DNA of 64,000 nucleotides from Letharia columbiana (Eukaryota > Ascomycota > Lecanoromycetes > Lecanorales > Parmeliaceae). Below, one piece after another: positions 37,701 to 49,889 of the stretch. The stretch is taken from assembly GCF_014066305.1 (NCBI RefSeq), contig NW_023501148.1:62001-126000 (forward strand), given 5' to 3'. The translations under genes and the position numbers were made by a program. Under the pieces are notes generated by a model. That model was not told the origin of the DNA, searched no databases, and was given only the letters and a program-made list of their open reading frames with translations. Each line of letters opens with the position of its first letter. Positions within the stretch are counted from its first letter, which is position 1.

Positions 37701-39044
37701 GCTATATTCGATATGCGAAGGATATATATCGGTAACTCAACACACGCTATCTCTAATACTTATTCGATCTAGTATATTAGTATATAAAGACTATCTTCTT
37801 ATATATAGAGTTCTTCTTTCTTAGATATAAAAGATATTATTAAGAATATTATATCTAGTAATAGATATTATTATAGTAGTAACTATATATCGAGATATTT
37901 ACTAATAATATAAAGGCTATAGATTAAGAATAGATATATAGATATATAAATAGCGTATACTCTATATAGTCGGTTAGGGATTTAGCATTTGGCCATAGAG
38001 ATTTCAGAGAAGAATCGGAAGAAGTAGGTTTATGGCATCTGATATATCTCTAACGTCTCTATATCTGCAGCGAGAACGCTGTCATTTTTCTTCTTCGGTG
38101 GCATTTGTTACGGATTTCTTTACTAGACGTTTTAATTAAGCTTAATACCTTAATACTATAATACTATAAAGACTTCTTTCACTATAGACCTATATAGTTT
38201 AGATTATTATTATACTATATATATATATTATTTATATATATAATTTCACTTAGAATTATTTCTTAATATTTTAATTTAAAATAGCTATAAATATAAAGAT
38301 CGCTTTATAATTTATAAACTTTATTATTAATATAAAAGTATTATAATAATTATAATTCTTTTATTATTTAAATTTTTAAATAATTTAATAATTTTTTATT
38401 AAAATCTTATTTTAAGATATAAATTTATTTATCTTTTAAGATATAAGTCTTAAAAGATATCTAGATAAAATATTAAATATTATTATTTATAAAAGATTTA
38501 TATTTATTTTTTATAAAAGATTTTTAATTTATTTAAAATAGCTAGTTAAATATAGCTTACTTATAAATAATAAATTTAAAAATATTTAATTTATTAATAT
38601 AATTTATAAATATTATAAATATTATAAAAACTCTTAAAATAAAATTAAAGAATAAATCTTATAGATTTAAAATTTTAAGATTTAGATAATTTTTTTTAAA
38701 TAATATTTAATTTATAATCTTCGCGAATAACTTATATAACTTTAATAATAATAAATAATAAATTTAAATTTAAGAAAATTTCTTATATAAATAGCGTAAA
38801 TTAAATTATTAATATAGATATAGATATAATATTTAATTAAGTAAATCGAATAATTTATATTAAAAATATTTAAATTAAAAACTTTCTTCTAATTAATTAA
38901 ATATACTATATTAATTTTTTATATATAAATCTTAATAAAAGTATTAATCTATTAATTAATTAAAGTAAATTAATCTTAATTTATAGATATTAAAGATTTA
39001 ATAGCTATTTTAATTATAATCTTAGTTTATTAATATAATTATAT

Positions 39045-39232
39045 TATATAATAGATTAGAATAAATCGAGATTTAAAATATCTAATATTACTTTATTTGA
39101 AATTAAAGTTTTAATAAAATAGAGTAAAATCGAAGTAGAATTTTTCTCTCGAGATAATAAAGATATTCTATTATCTCGCTAAGTTTATTAATTAAATTAA
39201 AGTTTATATATTATTTTTATATAAATATCTAA
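39045..39232. mobile_element. Second, partial copy of the 5574-6107 TIR element
   Basis: Starts with a mutated end (attatattatataata for TTACGCTATATAAT). It then follows the first 150-190 bp of the 5.6-6.1 kb element, including aatatctaatatta, gtagaatttttct and attatctcgctaagt. It is cut off by H21 at 39238. This shows that the element is a family rather than a single insertion. Confidence 0.65.
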
Positions 39233-39237
39233 TTATA

Positions 39238-39876
39238 TTAATATATATAAAAGAATAAAATATAGTTAAGCTTAAATATCTTGAATTTATATATATAGCT
39301 AATTATTAATTTAAATACTCTATACTTTTTAACTAGATCGATTAATTTATTATTAATAAATAAATTAATATTCGTAATTATTAAAATCTCGCTCTCTTAT
39401 ATCTCTCTTATTAAAAAAATAGATATATATTATTAATATATAGAATTACTTTTTTATTTTCTATTAAAATTTTAAGATATTTTTTTTAAAGTTTAAAGCG
39501 CTATTTATACTTTTCGAATTTTTAAGAATATCGAAATTTAGTCTTATAATTATTAAAGCGTAAGAAATTTAAATATCGCTTATTAAAGTTTACTTTATAG
39601 TTAAATAGTTGACTTATTATAGCTTTAATTAAAAAATAGATATATAATATTTAATTTTAGAATAACCTTTTTATTTTCTATTAAAATTTTAAGATTCTTT
39701 TTTTTAAATTATAGAATAAGATATAGACTTTAAGATTTTTTTTCTCTTTTAAATTAAGTCTTATAATTATTAAAGCGTATAAAATTTAAATATCACTTAT
39801 TAAAGATTATTTATCTATTTACTTAATAGCTCTAATTAAAAAAAAAATATAAATTTAATTTATAAATCTTTACTTA
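39238..39876 (-). mobile_element. H21: HA element with two internal units
   Basis: 639 bp from TTAATATATATA (after A) to CTTTACTTA (before T). Both internal units are clear (39410-39600 and 39640-39800). Its inner part, from 39531, belongs to the segmental duplication. Confidence 0.75.
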
Positions 39877-41846
39877 TATTAAATAAAATTTTATTATTTA
39901 AAACTTTTAAATAAAATCTTATTAAAAAAAAATTTATTATATAAAAAATATTAAATTATAATATATATTTTTATAGCGATAAAGAATTCTAATTATCTTT
40001 TTAATTATTATAATATAAAAATAATTATAATAGCGAATAATATTTATATTCTTATATTTAATTTAGAATTAGAATTATATAATTAATTTATAAAGATTTT
40101 AAATTTAAATAATCTATATTTTTATAAAAATATTTAAAATATTTAAATATATTAGCGATATTTTTATATATTAAATTTATATTAATAAATTTAAAACTCT
40201 TTTTTATTTTTTTATTTATCTTATTAAATATAAATTTTATATCTTATTATATTATAAATTTTAAATTATTATCTAATTAACTCTAATAATAATATTTATT
40301 CTTTTTTATTTTTAAATATCTATATTATATAGTTTTTAAGAATTATATATTTTATTTTAATAAAAAATATATATAAAAAAAGATAATAAATTTTTTTAGA
40401 TTTTATAATTAAAAATAATTTATAAATAAGTTTAATATAAATAAAATTAATATATAAATAACGAGTTTATTTAAATATAAATTAAAATATTAAAATTAAA
40501 ATTAATATAAAAAAAGTTATATTAGTAAAAATTATATTAGTAATTTCTTTTTAAAAAACGTTTTATAAATTATATAAAACTTTTATATAATAAAAATAGA
40601 TATTCTTTTAAGAGTTTATTATATCTTCGAAAATTTTTAGATATTTAATTTTCTTTCTAATAGATTTAATTATAATTTATTATACTCGTTATTATAATAA
40701 GAAGATATTAATAAATATTTTAATATTTTATATTAATATCTTTTTTATTAATATTATTAAAATCTCTATATTTTTTAAATTACTTAATTTTTTAATTAAT
40801 AATATTTAATTATATATTAATAATTATATTTTTATATTTTTTCTTTATATTAAATTACTTATCGCGCTTTATATTAATATTCTTAATAAAATCTAAAAGT
40901 AAAACTATATTTAATAAATTTAATTATTTATAAAATTTATTATTTTTAATATAATATATAAAATATTATATATAGATATTAATTATAATATTAGAAAGAT
41001 ATTAAAATAATTATAATAATAATTAAAATTTATAATAAGTATAATAAATATATATAATATATTTAATAATTTTTTTTTAAAGTAATTATTTAATATTTTA
41101 AAAAAGTTAGAATTTTTTTAACTATAAATTTCGCTATTATATTTATATTATTTTATTTTCTTAAAATTATTTTTAATTATTTATATATATTTAAATTTAT
41201 TAAATATTAATATAATTTTATTAAATTTTTATTTTTAGAATATTTTTCTATTATTTTTTATATTTTATTATTATTTAAATTTAAATTTTTTTTAATTTTT
41301 TTAAAGATAATATAATAAAGCAAATTAAAGTTATTATCTTTATTAATAATATTAATTTTTATAATATTAAAAAATAATAGAAAATATATAGATTTATTTA
41401 ATTAATTTAATTTTTATTTAAAACGAGTAAAGGTTTATAAATTAAATCTTTATTTTTTTTTAATTAGAACTATCGAGTAAATAGATAAGTAATCTTTAAT
41501 AAATAAACTTTAATAAATAATTTTTAATAAGCGAACTTTAATAAGCGATATTTAAATTTCTTACACTTTAATAATTATAAAACTTAATTTTAAAATTTTT
41601 AAAAATTCGAAAAGTATAAATAGCGTTTTAAAATTTTAAAAAAAAATTTAAAATTTTAATAGAAAATAAAAAAGTTATTATTATTATAAATAATATATAT
41701 TTATAATTTAATAAAAAAGACATAAAAGAGCGTAATTTTAATAATTATAAATATTAATTAATTTATTTATAATAATTTAGCTAATTTAATTAAAGAGTAT
41801 AAATCTAATAAATTAATAGTTAGCTATATATATAAATTTAAGATTT
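39531..41846. repeat. Segmental duplication, copy 1
   Basis: 2.3 kb that recurs in the same orientation at 44440-46781. It includes the inner part of H21, a 1.55 kb spacer (39877-41423) and most of H22. The spacer is A+T-rich with no readable protein. The two copies differ by many small indels and by C/T and G/A changes. Confidence 0.8.
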
Positions 41847-41884
41847 TTAAATTTTATTTTATTTTATTCTTTTTTATATTCTAA
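41424..41884 (+). mobile_element. H22: short Helitron-like element (HA)
   Basis: 461 bp, CGAGTAAAGG (after A) to TATATTCTAA (before T). Faces H21 across the 1.55 kb spacer. Most of it is inside the segmental duplication. One internal unit. Confidence 0.75.
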
Positions 41885-44439
41885 TAATAATAATAAAAAC
41901 TTTTATATAAAAAGTTTATTATAAGATATTAAAAATATAATTTAAAAAGTATATTAATATTATAATAAAAATAATAATAAAATTTAAATAGAATTATATT
42001 ATTATAGAAGATAATATAATTTAAAAAAATATTAAAAAATATTAAAATATAAGAAAAGTTAAAAAAATATTAATAAAAAAATAGACTAATTTATTAGTAT
42101 ATTTTTATATTTTTTTAAAATTTTATTTATAAAAATATTTAATATTTTAATATTATATAATTAAATTTTAATTAATTTTTTTTAAATTTAATAATCTAAT
42201 TAAAATCTTTAAAAATTATTATTAATAATAGATTTTTTATAATTTTTATATAATAATAAATATTTATTTTAAATTTCTAAAAATTTAGATTTAAAAACTC
42301 TATAAGATAAATTTATCTTTTTTAAGATTTTATTTTATACTTTTAATTTATTATATATATTTTCTTTTTTAAAAAATAATTAGAAAGATAATTAAAATAC
42401 TAATTAAATTACTTATCTTAATTTTTTTTATATATTTATATTTAAAAAATATATAATAAAAAATATAGATATTTTTAATTAAGAATTTTTATTAATAAAT
42501 CTTTAATTAGCTAATTAGTTTTTTAATATTAAATTAATTAAAAAATTAATTAAAAAATTCTAAATATAATTTATTAATTTTAAATAAAATAATTAATTAA
42601 AAAGTTTAGAGATAATTAATTAAAAAGTTTTAAAAATAATTAATTATAAAGTTTTAGAAGTAATTAGATAATAGATTCGAAGAGTAATTTATTAATAAAT
42701 TTATTATATTAAAAAAAAAATAAACTTTATTATAAAAGAAATTAAAAATTAAAAACTTTTAATATATAATAAGAATAATAATATTATAATCTAGCGATAA
42801 GCTTTATAATAAATTTATATAAATTTATTAATTTTAATATATAAATAATTAATATAATTAGAAAAAGAAGAAAAATTTTTTTAAAATTTTAATTATTATA
42901 ATAAAAAAGAGTTTAAATATAATTTCTTTTTTAATTATTATTCTAATTATCTAACTTTTTAAATTAAATAAATTTATAAATATATTATTAATAAAAATAA
43001 AGAGTTAATATATATATTCGATAATAATATATTTAATAATAATAATATAACTCTATTTTAAAATTAAATTAATTTTTAATTTTAAAATATTATTTTTAAA
43101 AATAGAAATTTTAATAATATATATAATAAAAATATTAGATTTATAATAGTTAAAGACTATTTATTTATAAATAAATTATTAAAAATAAAAATATATAATA
43201 AAAAATTTAAAAAGAAAAAATTTATTAGATTTTTTATAATAATTATAAAAAATAAAAGAATATTTTAAATATTATTAATAATAAAAATAACTAAAAAGTC
43301 GAATAATAAGATTTCTAAAAAATCTATTATAAAGAAAAAAAAGTATAAATAAAGAAAAAATATCGCTAATTATATATTTAAAATAAATTTTTTTATAAAT
43401 TTTATCTAAATAATAAATTTAATCTTATATATATTTTTAATTATTTTTTTAATTATAATCTATTTATTAGAGTTAATATAGAGATATATTATATAAATAA
43501 GATAAAATAAAATAATAAGACTATTAAATTATATAGATAAGAAGAAAATATAAAAATATAGTTATATCTTATTTATATATTAATAAGATTCTTTAAAATT
43601 TTCTTCTTATTTAATCTTTTTATTATAATTCTTCTTATTATAATTCTTTAATAGAATTAAAGAAAATTTAATATATATATTTATTTTTAATATCTTTTAA
43701 TAATCTAGCCTAAAAGCTTTACTATAAATTTATCTTATATCTCTTATACTCTTATTATTAAAAATCTATTTTTTATTTTATTCTTTATTTTAACTTATAA
43801 TTATCTTACTTTATAATACTATTTATTATATTTATTTACTTTATAAATCTATCGCTTTAACTATTAATATCTTATAAATTTATTTATTTTAAACTATTAT
43901 AATAAATACTTAATAATTAATAATTTAACTAATATAAATTACTTTCGTAATTTAAATACTTATTAATTTATAGAATTTAATAAAGAGATAGATAATAAGA
44001 ATTAAATATATTAAATATTATTTAATAGTAGACTTATTATATATATTATTAATATATTTAATAAAGAGATCGAATCGTAGTCGTTTTAAGACTATTTCTA
44101 TCGCTATTATAATAGATTTAATATAATAAAATAATATTATCTATTAACTTCTTTCTAATTTACTTATAATATAAATAATCTAATACTTATTTATTTCTTA
44201 TTACTATTATAAAACTATTTCGCTATTTTATTAAACTTTTTAAAATCGAGTTACTTATATAATAGACTTATTTAAAAATATAATATTTTAAATTTATATC
44301 TTAATATCTTAATTTAATATTTTAATATCTTAATTTAATATCTTAATAAAGTCTCTATTAACGCGTTTCTTTTTTCTATTTATATATTAATTTAAATAAA
44401 ATAAAAAATCTTTAATAACTATTTAATTACTCTACTATT
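41885..44439. other. AT-rich spacer with small tandem repeats
   Basis: About 2.55 kb without a gene. A 23-24 bp repeat (ataattaattaaaaagtttta) has three to four copies at 42589-42682. A roughly 70 bp block at 43478-43545 recurs at 47024-47091. A 125 bp block at 44315-44440 recurs at 46791-46917. The remainder is unassigned. Confidence 0.55.
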
Positions 44440-44440
44440 T
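44315..44440. repeat. Left flanking direct repeat of duplication copy 2
   Basis: About 125 bp, including the gtctctattaacgcgtttc tract, repeated almost unchanged at 46791-46917. The two blocks bracket duplication copy 2, as if a long staggered break had been filled by the 2.3 kb segment. Confidence 0.8.
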
Positions 44441-44792
44441 CGAAATTTAAACTTATAATTATTAAAGCTTAAAGAAATTTAAATCTTATTTATTAAAGTT
44501 TCTTTTATAGTTAAATAGTCGATCTATTATAGTTTTAATTAAAATTATATAAATATATAATATTTAATTTTAGATAAATTTTATTTTCTATTCAAATTTT
44601 AAGATTTTAATTTTTTTAAATTATAGAACGAGATATAAACTTTAAGATTTTTTTCTCTTTTAAATTAAGTCTTATAATTATTAAAGCGTATAAAATTTAA
44701 ATAATTATTTATTAAAGATCGTTTATAATACTATTTACTTAATAGCTCTAATTAAAAAAATATATAAATTTAATTTATAAATTCTTTACTTA
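44441..44792 (-). mobile_element. H23: HA element, 3' half missing
   Basis: Counterpart of the inner part of H21, cut at the duplication breakpoint. The 5' end CTTTACTTA is at 44784-44792, followed by T. Confidence 0.7.
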
Positions 44793-46361
44793 TATTAAAT
44801 AATATTTTATTATTTAAAACTTTTATAATAAAATCTTAATATTAATAAAAAAATCTATTATATAAAATAATATTAAATTATAATATATATTTTTATAGCG
44901 ATAAAGAACTTTTAATTATCTTTTTATATTATTATAATATAAAAATAATTAATAATAGCGAATTAAATATTTATATTTTTATATATAATTTAGAATTAGA
45001 ATTATATAATTAATTTATAAAGATTTTAAATTTAAATAATCTATATTTTTATAAAAATATTTAAAATATTTAAATATATTAGCGATATTTTTATATATTA
45101 AATTTATATTAATAAATTTAAAAATTTTTTTTTAAATTTTTATTTATCTTATTAAATATAAATTTTATATCTTATTATATTATAATTTTTAAATTATTAT
45201 CTAATTAACTCTAATAATAATATTTAATTCTTTTTTATTCTTAAATATCTATATTATATAATTTTTAAGAATTATATATTTTATTTTAATAAAAATATAT
45301 ATATAAAAAAAAAAGATAATAAATTTTTTTAGATTTTATAATTAAAAATAATTTATAAATAAGTTTAATATAAATAAAATTAATATATAAATAACGAGTT
45401 TATTTAAATATAGATTAAAATATTAAAATTAAAATTAATATAAAAAAAATTATATTAGTAAAAATTATATTAGCAATTTCTTTTTTAAAAAATCTTTTAT
45501 AAATTATATAAAATTTTTATATAATAAAAATAGATATTCTTTTAAAAGTTTATTATATCTTCGAAAATTTCTAAATATTTAATCTTCTTTCTAATAAATT
45601 TAATTATAATTTATTATACTCGTTATTATAATAAAAGATATTAATAAATATTTTAATATTTTATATTAATATCTTTTTTATTAATATTATTAAAATCTCT
45701 ATATTTTTTAAATTACTTAATTAATAATATTTAATTATATATTAATAATTATATTTTTTATATTTTTCTTTATATTAAATTACTTATCGCGTTTTATATT
45801 AATATTCTTAATAAAATCTAAAAGTAAAACTATATTTAATAAATTTAATTATTTATAAAATTTATAAAATTTATTATTTTTAATATAATATATAAAATAT
45901 TATATATAAATATTAATTATAATATTAAAAAGATATTAGAATAATTATAATAATAATTAAAATTTATAATAAGTATAATAAATATATATAATATATTCGA
46001 TAATTCTTTTTTTTAAAGTAATTATTTAATATTTTAAAAAAAGTTAAAAAAATTTTAATTATAAATTTCGCTATTATATTTATATTATTTTATCTTCTTA
46101 AAATTATTTTTAATTATTTATATATATTTAAATTTATTAAATATTAATATAATTTTATTAAATTTTTATTTTTAAAATATTTTTCTATTACTTTTTATAT
46201 TTTATTATTATTTAAATTTAAATTTTTTTTTAAATTTTTTAAAGATAATATAATAAAGCGAATTAAAGTTATTATCTTTATTAATAATATTAATTTTTAT
46301 AATATTAAAAAATAATAGAAAATATATAGATTTATTTAATTAATTTAATTTTTATTTAAAA

Positions 46362-46781
46362 TAAGTAAAGATTTATAAATTAAATCTTTATTTTTTTTAA
46401 TTAGAATTATTAAGTAAATAGATAAATAATCTTTAATAAGCGATCTTTAATAAATAATCTTTAATAAATAATCTTTAATAAGCGATATTTAAATTTCTTA
46501 CGCTTTAATAATTATAAGATAAAATTTTAAAATTTTTAAAAATTCGAAAAGCGTAAATAGCGTTTTAAAATTTTAAAAAAAAAAAAAAATTTTAATAGAA
46601 AATAAAAAGTTATTATTATTATAAATAATATATATTTATAATTTAATAAAAAGATATAAAAGAGTATAATTTTAATAATTATAAATATTAATTAATTTAT
46701 TTATAATAATTTAGCTAATTTAATTAAAGAGTATAAATCTAATAAATTAATAGTTAGCTATATATATAAATTTAAGATTTT
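46362..46781 (+). mobile_element. H24: HA element, 3' end missing
   Basis: Counterpart of H22. It starts TAAGTAAAG (mutated CGAGTAAAG) after A and stops at ttaagatttt, about 40 bp before the normal 3' end, at the duplication breakpoint. Confidence 0.7.
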
Positions 46782-46917
46782 AATTTAAACTTAATATTTT
46801 AATATCTTAATTTAATATCTTAATAAAGTCTCTATTAACGCGTTTCTTTTTTCTATTTATATATTAATTTAAATAAAATAAAAAATCTTTAGTAGCTATT
46901 TAATTACTCTACTATTT

Positions 46918-49452
46918 TTAAGTATATAACTAAAAATCTAATTACATCTTATTCGTTTAAGTTTCTCTTTATTAAATAAAAAAATATAAAGAAGCTTTAT
47001 TATAATATTAAAATTAGTATAAAGATATATTATATAAATAAGATAGAATAGAATAATAAGACTATTAAACTATATATATGAAAAGAAGATATAATATAAT
47101 AGAATATATCTTCTATTAAGATATTAAACTATAAAATTAAATAATAAATTATAAATACGCTTATAATACTATTAACTATTATAAAAATATAAAATTAAAT
47201 ATTTATAAAATTAATTACGTTATTAATTTTAAAAATTTTATTTTAAAATTTTATTTAAAATTTTATAATAATTATATTAAATATTAATAATAAAATTTTA
47301 TTATTAAAATAATATAGAAGATAATAAAAGCTTTTTTATCTAATAATCTTTTAAATAATCTTTATTATTATTTTTATATATAAATTATTAATAATAGAAT
47401 ATAAATATTTAATTATTAATAATTTATATTAAATATATAATATTATAAATTAAAAATATATTATTTTTATATATATTTTTAAAATTATTTAAAATTAAGC
47501 TATATATAAGTATAATAATAATTTTAAATTTTAAATTTCAATTTAAATAAATTATTAAATTATTATAAATAATTAAATTAAAAAACTTTATAATTAAATT
47601 TTTAATTTTTTAATTTATAATTAAATTTATAATTATAATATTATTTATAAAATTATATTATATTTTAAATTCTAATTATTTTTATAATTAATATTATATA
47701 ATATATTTAATTTATAATTTAAAAAATTTATTCTTATAAAAAAAAAATTTATTATATAAAATTATTTATATTATTATTATAATTTTATTAATAATATATA
47801 TATTATATTTTCTTATTTAATTAATAATTATTATATATTTTTATTATTATTTTAAAAAATAAAAGTTTTTATTAAAATTTATATATATTTAATTATTATA
47901 TTAATTCTTAATTTAAAATTCTAATTATCTTTATAATTAATATTATATAAAATAATTAATTTATAAATTTTAAAAAATTATATTATATTAAAAAATTAAA
48001 ATTAATTATTATTATAAAATAATTTATATTATAATTATAATTTTAATTTTAATATATATTATACTTATTTATTTAATTTATAAATATTATATTTATATAA
48101 TAAATTCTTATTATTATTTTAAAAACTAAAAGATTTTAATTAAAATCTATAAGATATTTATTTATTATATTAATTTTAAAATTATATTTAATTTAAAATT
48201 TTAATTATTTTTATAATTAATATTAAATAAAATATTTAATTTATAATTTTAAAAAAACTATATTATATTAGAGAATAGAAATAATTTATTCTTATAAAAT
48301 AATATATATTATTATTATAATTTTTATATAAATATATATTATACTTTTTTTATCTAATTAATAAATAATCTAATTATATAATAAATTTTTATTTTTATTT
48401 TTAAAATTTTTTTTAATTAAAATTTATAAAATATTTAGTTATTATATTAATTTAAAATCTATATATAATTTAACTTTTTTTATCTTTATAATTAATATTA
48501 TATAAAATATTTAACTCTATAATCTTAAAAAATTATATTATATTAGAAATTATATTATATTAAAAATTTTATTATATTAAATTATAAAAAAAAAATTTAT
48601 AATAAAAATAAAAATATTATAATTATAATTTAAATATCTTTTTTTTAATTAATAAATATTAAATTTTAATAATAGATTTCTATTATTATTTTAAAAAATA
48701 AAAGATTCTATTAAAATTTATAAGATATTATATTTTTTATTAAATTAATTATTAATTAATTTATTAATATATAATTAAACTTATAATCTTTTTTAAATTT
48801 TTAATTTTTTTCAAATTTTTTTATTTTTTTTATTATATTTATTAAGATTTTTATTTATTTAAAATTTTTAAAATTTTATAATATTAATTATTATTTTAAA
48901 TTTTATATAAGCGTTATAAATTAAACTAAAAATTATAAACTTTTTATATATTACTTTTTTACTTTTTTACTTTTTTATTTATTTATTATAATATTATAAT
49001 AATTAAAAAAATACTTAAAAGTTATATTTTATTTTCTTTTTAAAAAATAGTTTTTAAATATTATTATTTATAATTTTAATAAATTTAATAAATATATATA
49101 TTATAAAATTAATATAATAAAAATTTTATATAATAAAAAGATAAATAATAATAAAATTATAAATATTTTATTATTAAAAATAAATAATAAAAATCTTTAT
49201 TATTATAAAGTAAAATTAAATTTATAATTTTAATTATATATATAAAAGTAAATAATATAAATAATTTTTAATAAATATTTTATAATAAGAATCTTTTAAT
49301 TAAATTATTTTTATTTTTATTATTATTAAAATCTTATAATTATTTAATTAATATTATTTATTATAAATATAAAGTAATAAAATTTTTATTTTTATTAATA
49401 TATAATAATTTTTAAAATATATAATTTATCTAAATCTCGCTTATTAAAAATA
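46918..49452. other. AT-rich spacer, no gene seen
   Basis: About 2.5 kb. A loose periodicity is visible at 47600-48700: blocks resembling attatattaattttaaaattaa...aattatttttataattaatattata recur about every 250 bp. This suggests an eroded tandem repeat. No gene. Confidence 0.5.
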
Positions 49453-49889
49453 TTAATATATATAAAAGAATAAGATAAAGCTAAGCTTAAAAATCTTAAA
49501 TTTATATATATAATTAATTATTAATTTAGAATTACTACGCTCTTTAATTAAACTAGTTAAATTATCGCGAATAAATAAATTAGCGTTTATAACTATTAAA
49601 ATCTCGCTCTTCCGCGCCTTTCTTATTAAAAAATAGATATACGTTATTTATAATAGTAATAACCTTTTTATTTTCTATTAAAATTTTGAAATTTTTATTT
49701 TAAATCTTAAATCGCTACTTACGCTTTTCGAATTTTTAAGAATTCTAAAAATTTATTCTATAACTATTAAAGCGTAAGAAATTCAAATATCGCTTATCAA
49801 AGTTCGCTTATTAAAGATCGCTTACCTACTTACTCGATAGTTCTAATTAAAAAAAATAATTATAAATTTAATTTATAGACTTTTACTCG
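49453..49889 (-). mobile_element. H25: short Helitron-like element (HA)
   Basis: 437 bp, TTAATATATATA (after A) to CTTTTACTCG (before T). It retains some unmutated words (ttccgcgcctttc, attcaaatatcg). One internal unit. Confidence 0.8.

Larger units (their letters stand above)
36786..38268. mobile_element. Mini LTR element (TRIM-like), 1483 bp
   Basis: Direct repeats of about 160 bp at 36786-36945 and 38106-38268. The right copy starts TGTTACGGATTTCTTTACTA and the left starts TATTACGAATTTCTTTACTA, a RIP-altered version. Both end TTCTTAATA, consistent with an original CA end. The flanks carry the same 5 bp, TTTTA (36781-36785 and 38269-38273), the duplication length typical of LTR retrotransposons. 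It lies inside the copia relic. The 1.16 kb interior has no reverse transcriptase. No convincing primer-binding site or polypurine tract was identified, so orientation is undecided. Confidence 0.8.
35190..39040 (-). pseudogene. Second Ty1/copia relic, broken by two insertions
   Basis: Minus-strand copia pol relic in pieces: 35190-36073, 36624-36785 and 38274-39040. RNase H is legible at 35300-35400 (YKIEYINQI then KNLFNQLL). The RT catalytic box reads ALYIDNILI at about 35971-36000, where active copia has YVDD; the second Asp codon has become Asn (GAT to AAT), a RIP-type change. The segment 36640-36785 matches the LNKIFYNLK region of the 17-19 kb relic, and 38274-38460 matches its RT N-terminal part. 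H20 and the mini-LTR element separate the pieces. Upstream to 39040 no motif is readable. Confidence 0.75.
44440..46781. repeat. Segmental duplication, copy 2
   Basis: Direct-orientation copy of 39531-41846. It begins in the middle of an HA element (H23) and ends shortly before the 3' end of another (H24), so the breakpoints are not H termini. Confidence 0.8.

Noticed and set aside
37439..37824. Open frames of 77-81 codons on both strands
   Set aside because: They follow the 12 bp minisatellites of the mini LTR element in three frames, giving low-complexity RGEK or RLSS runs. No real protein signal.
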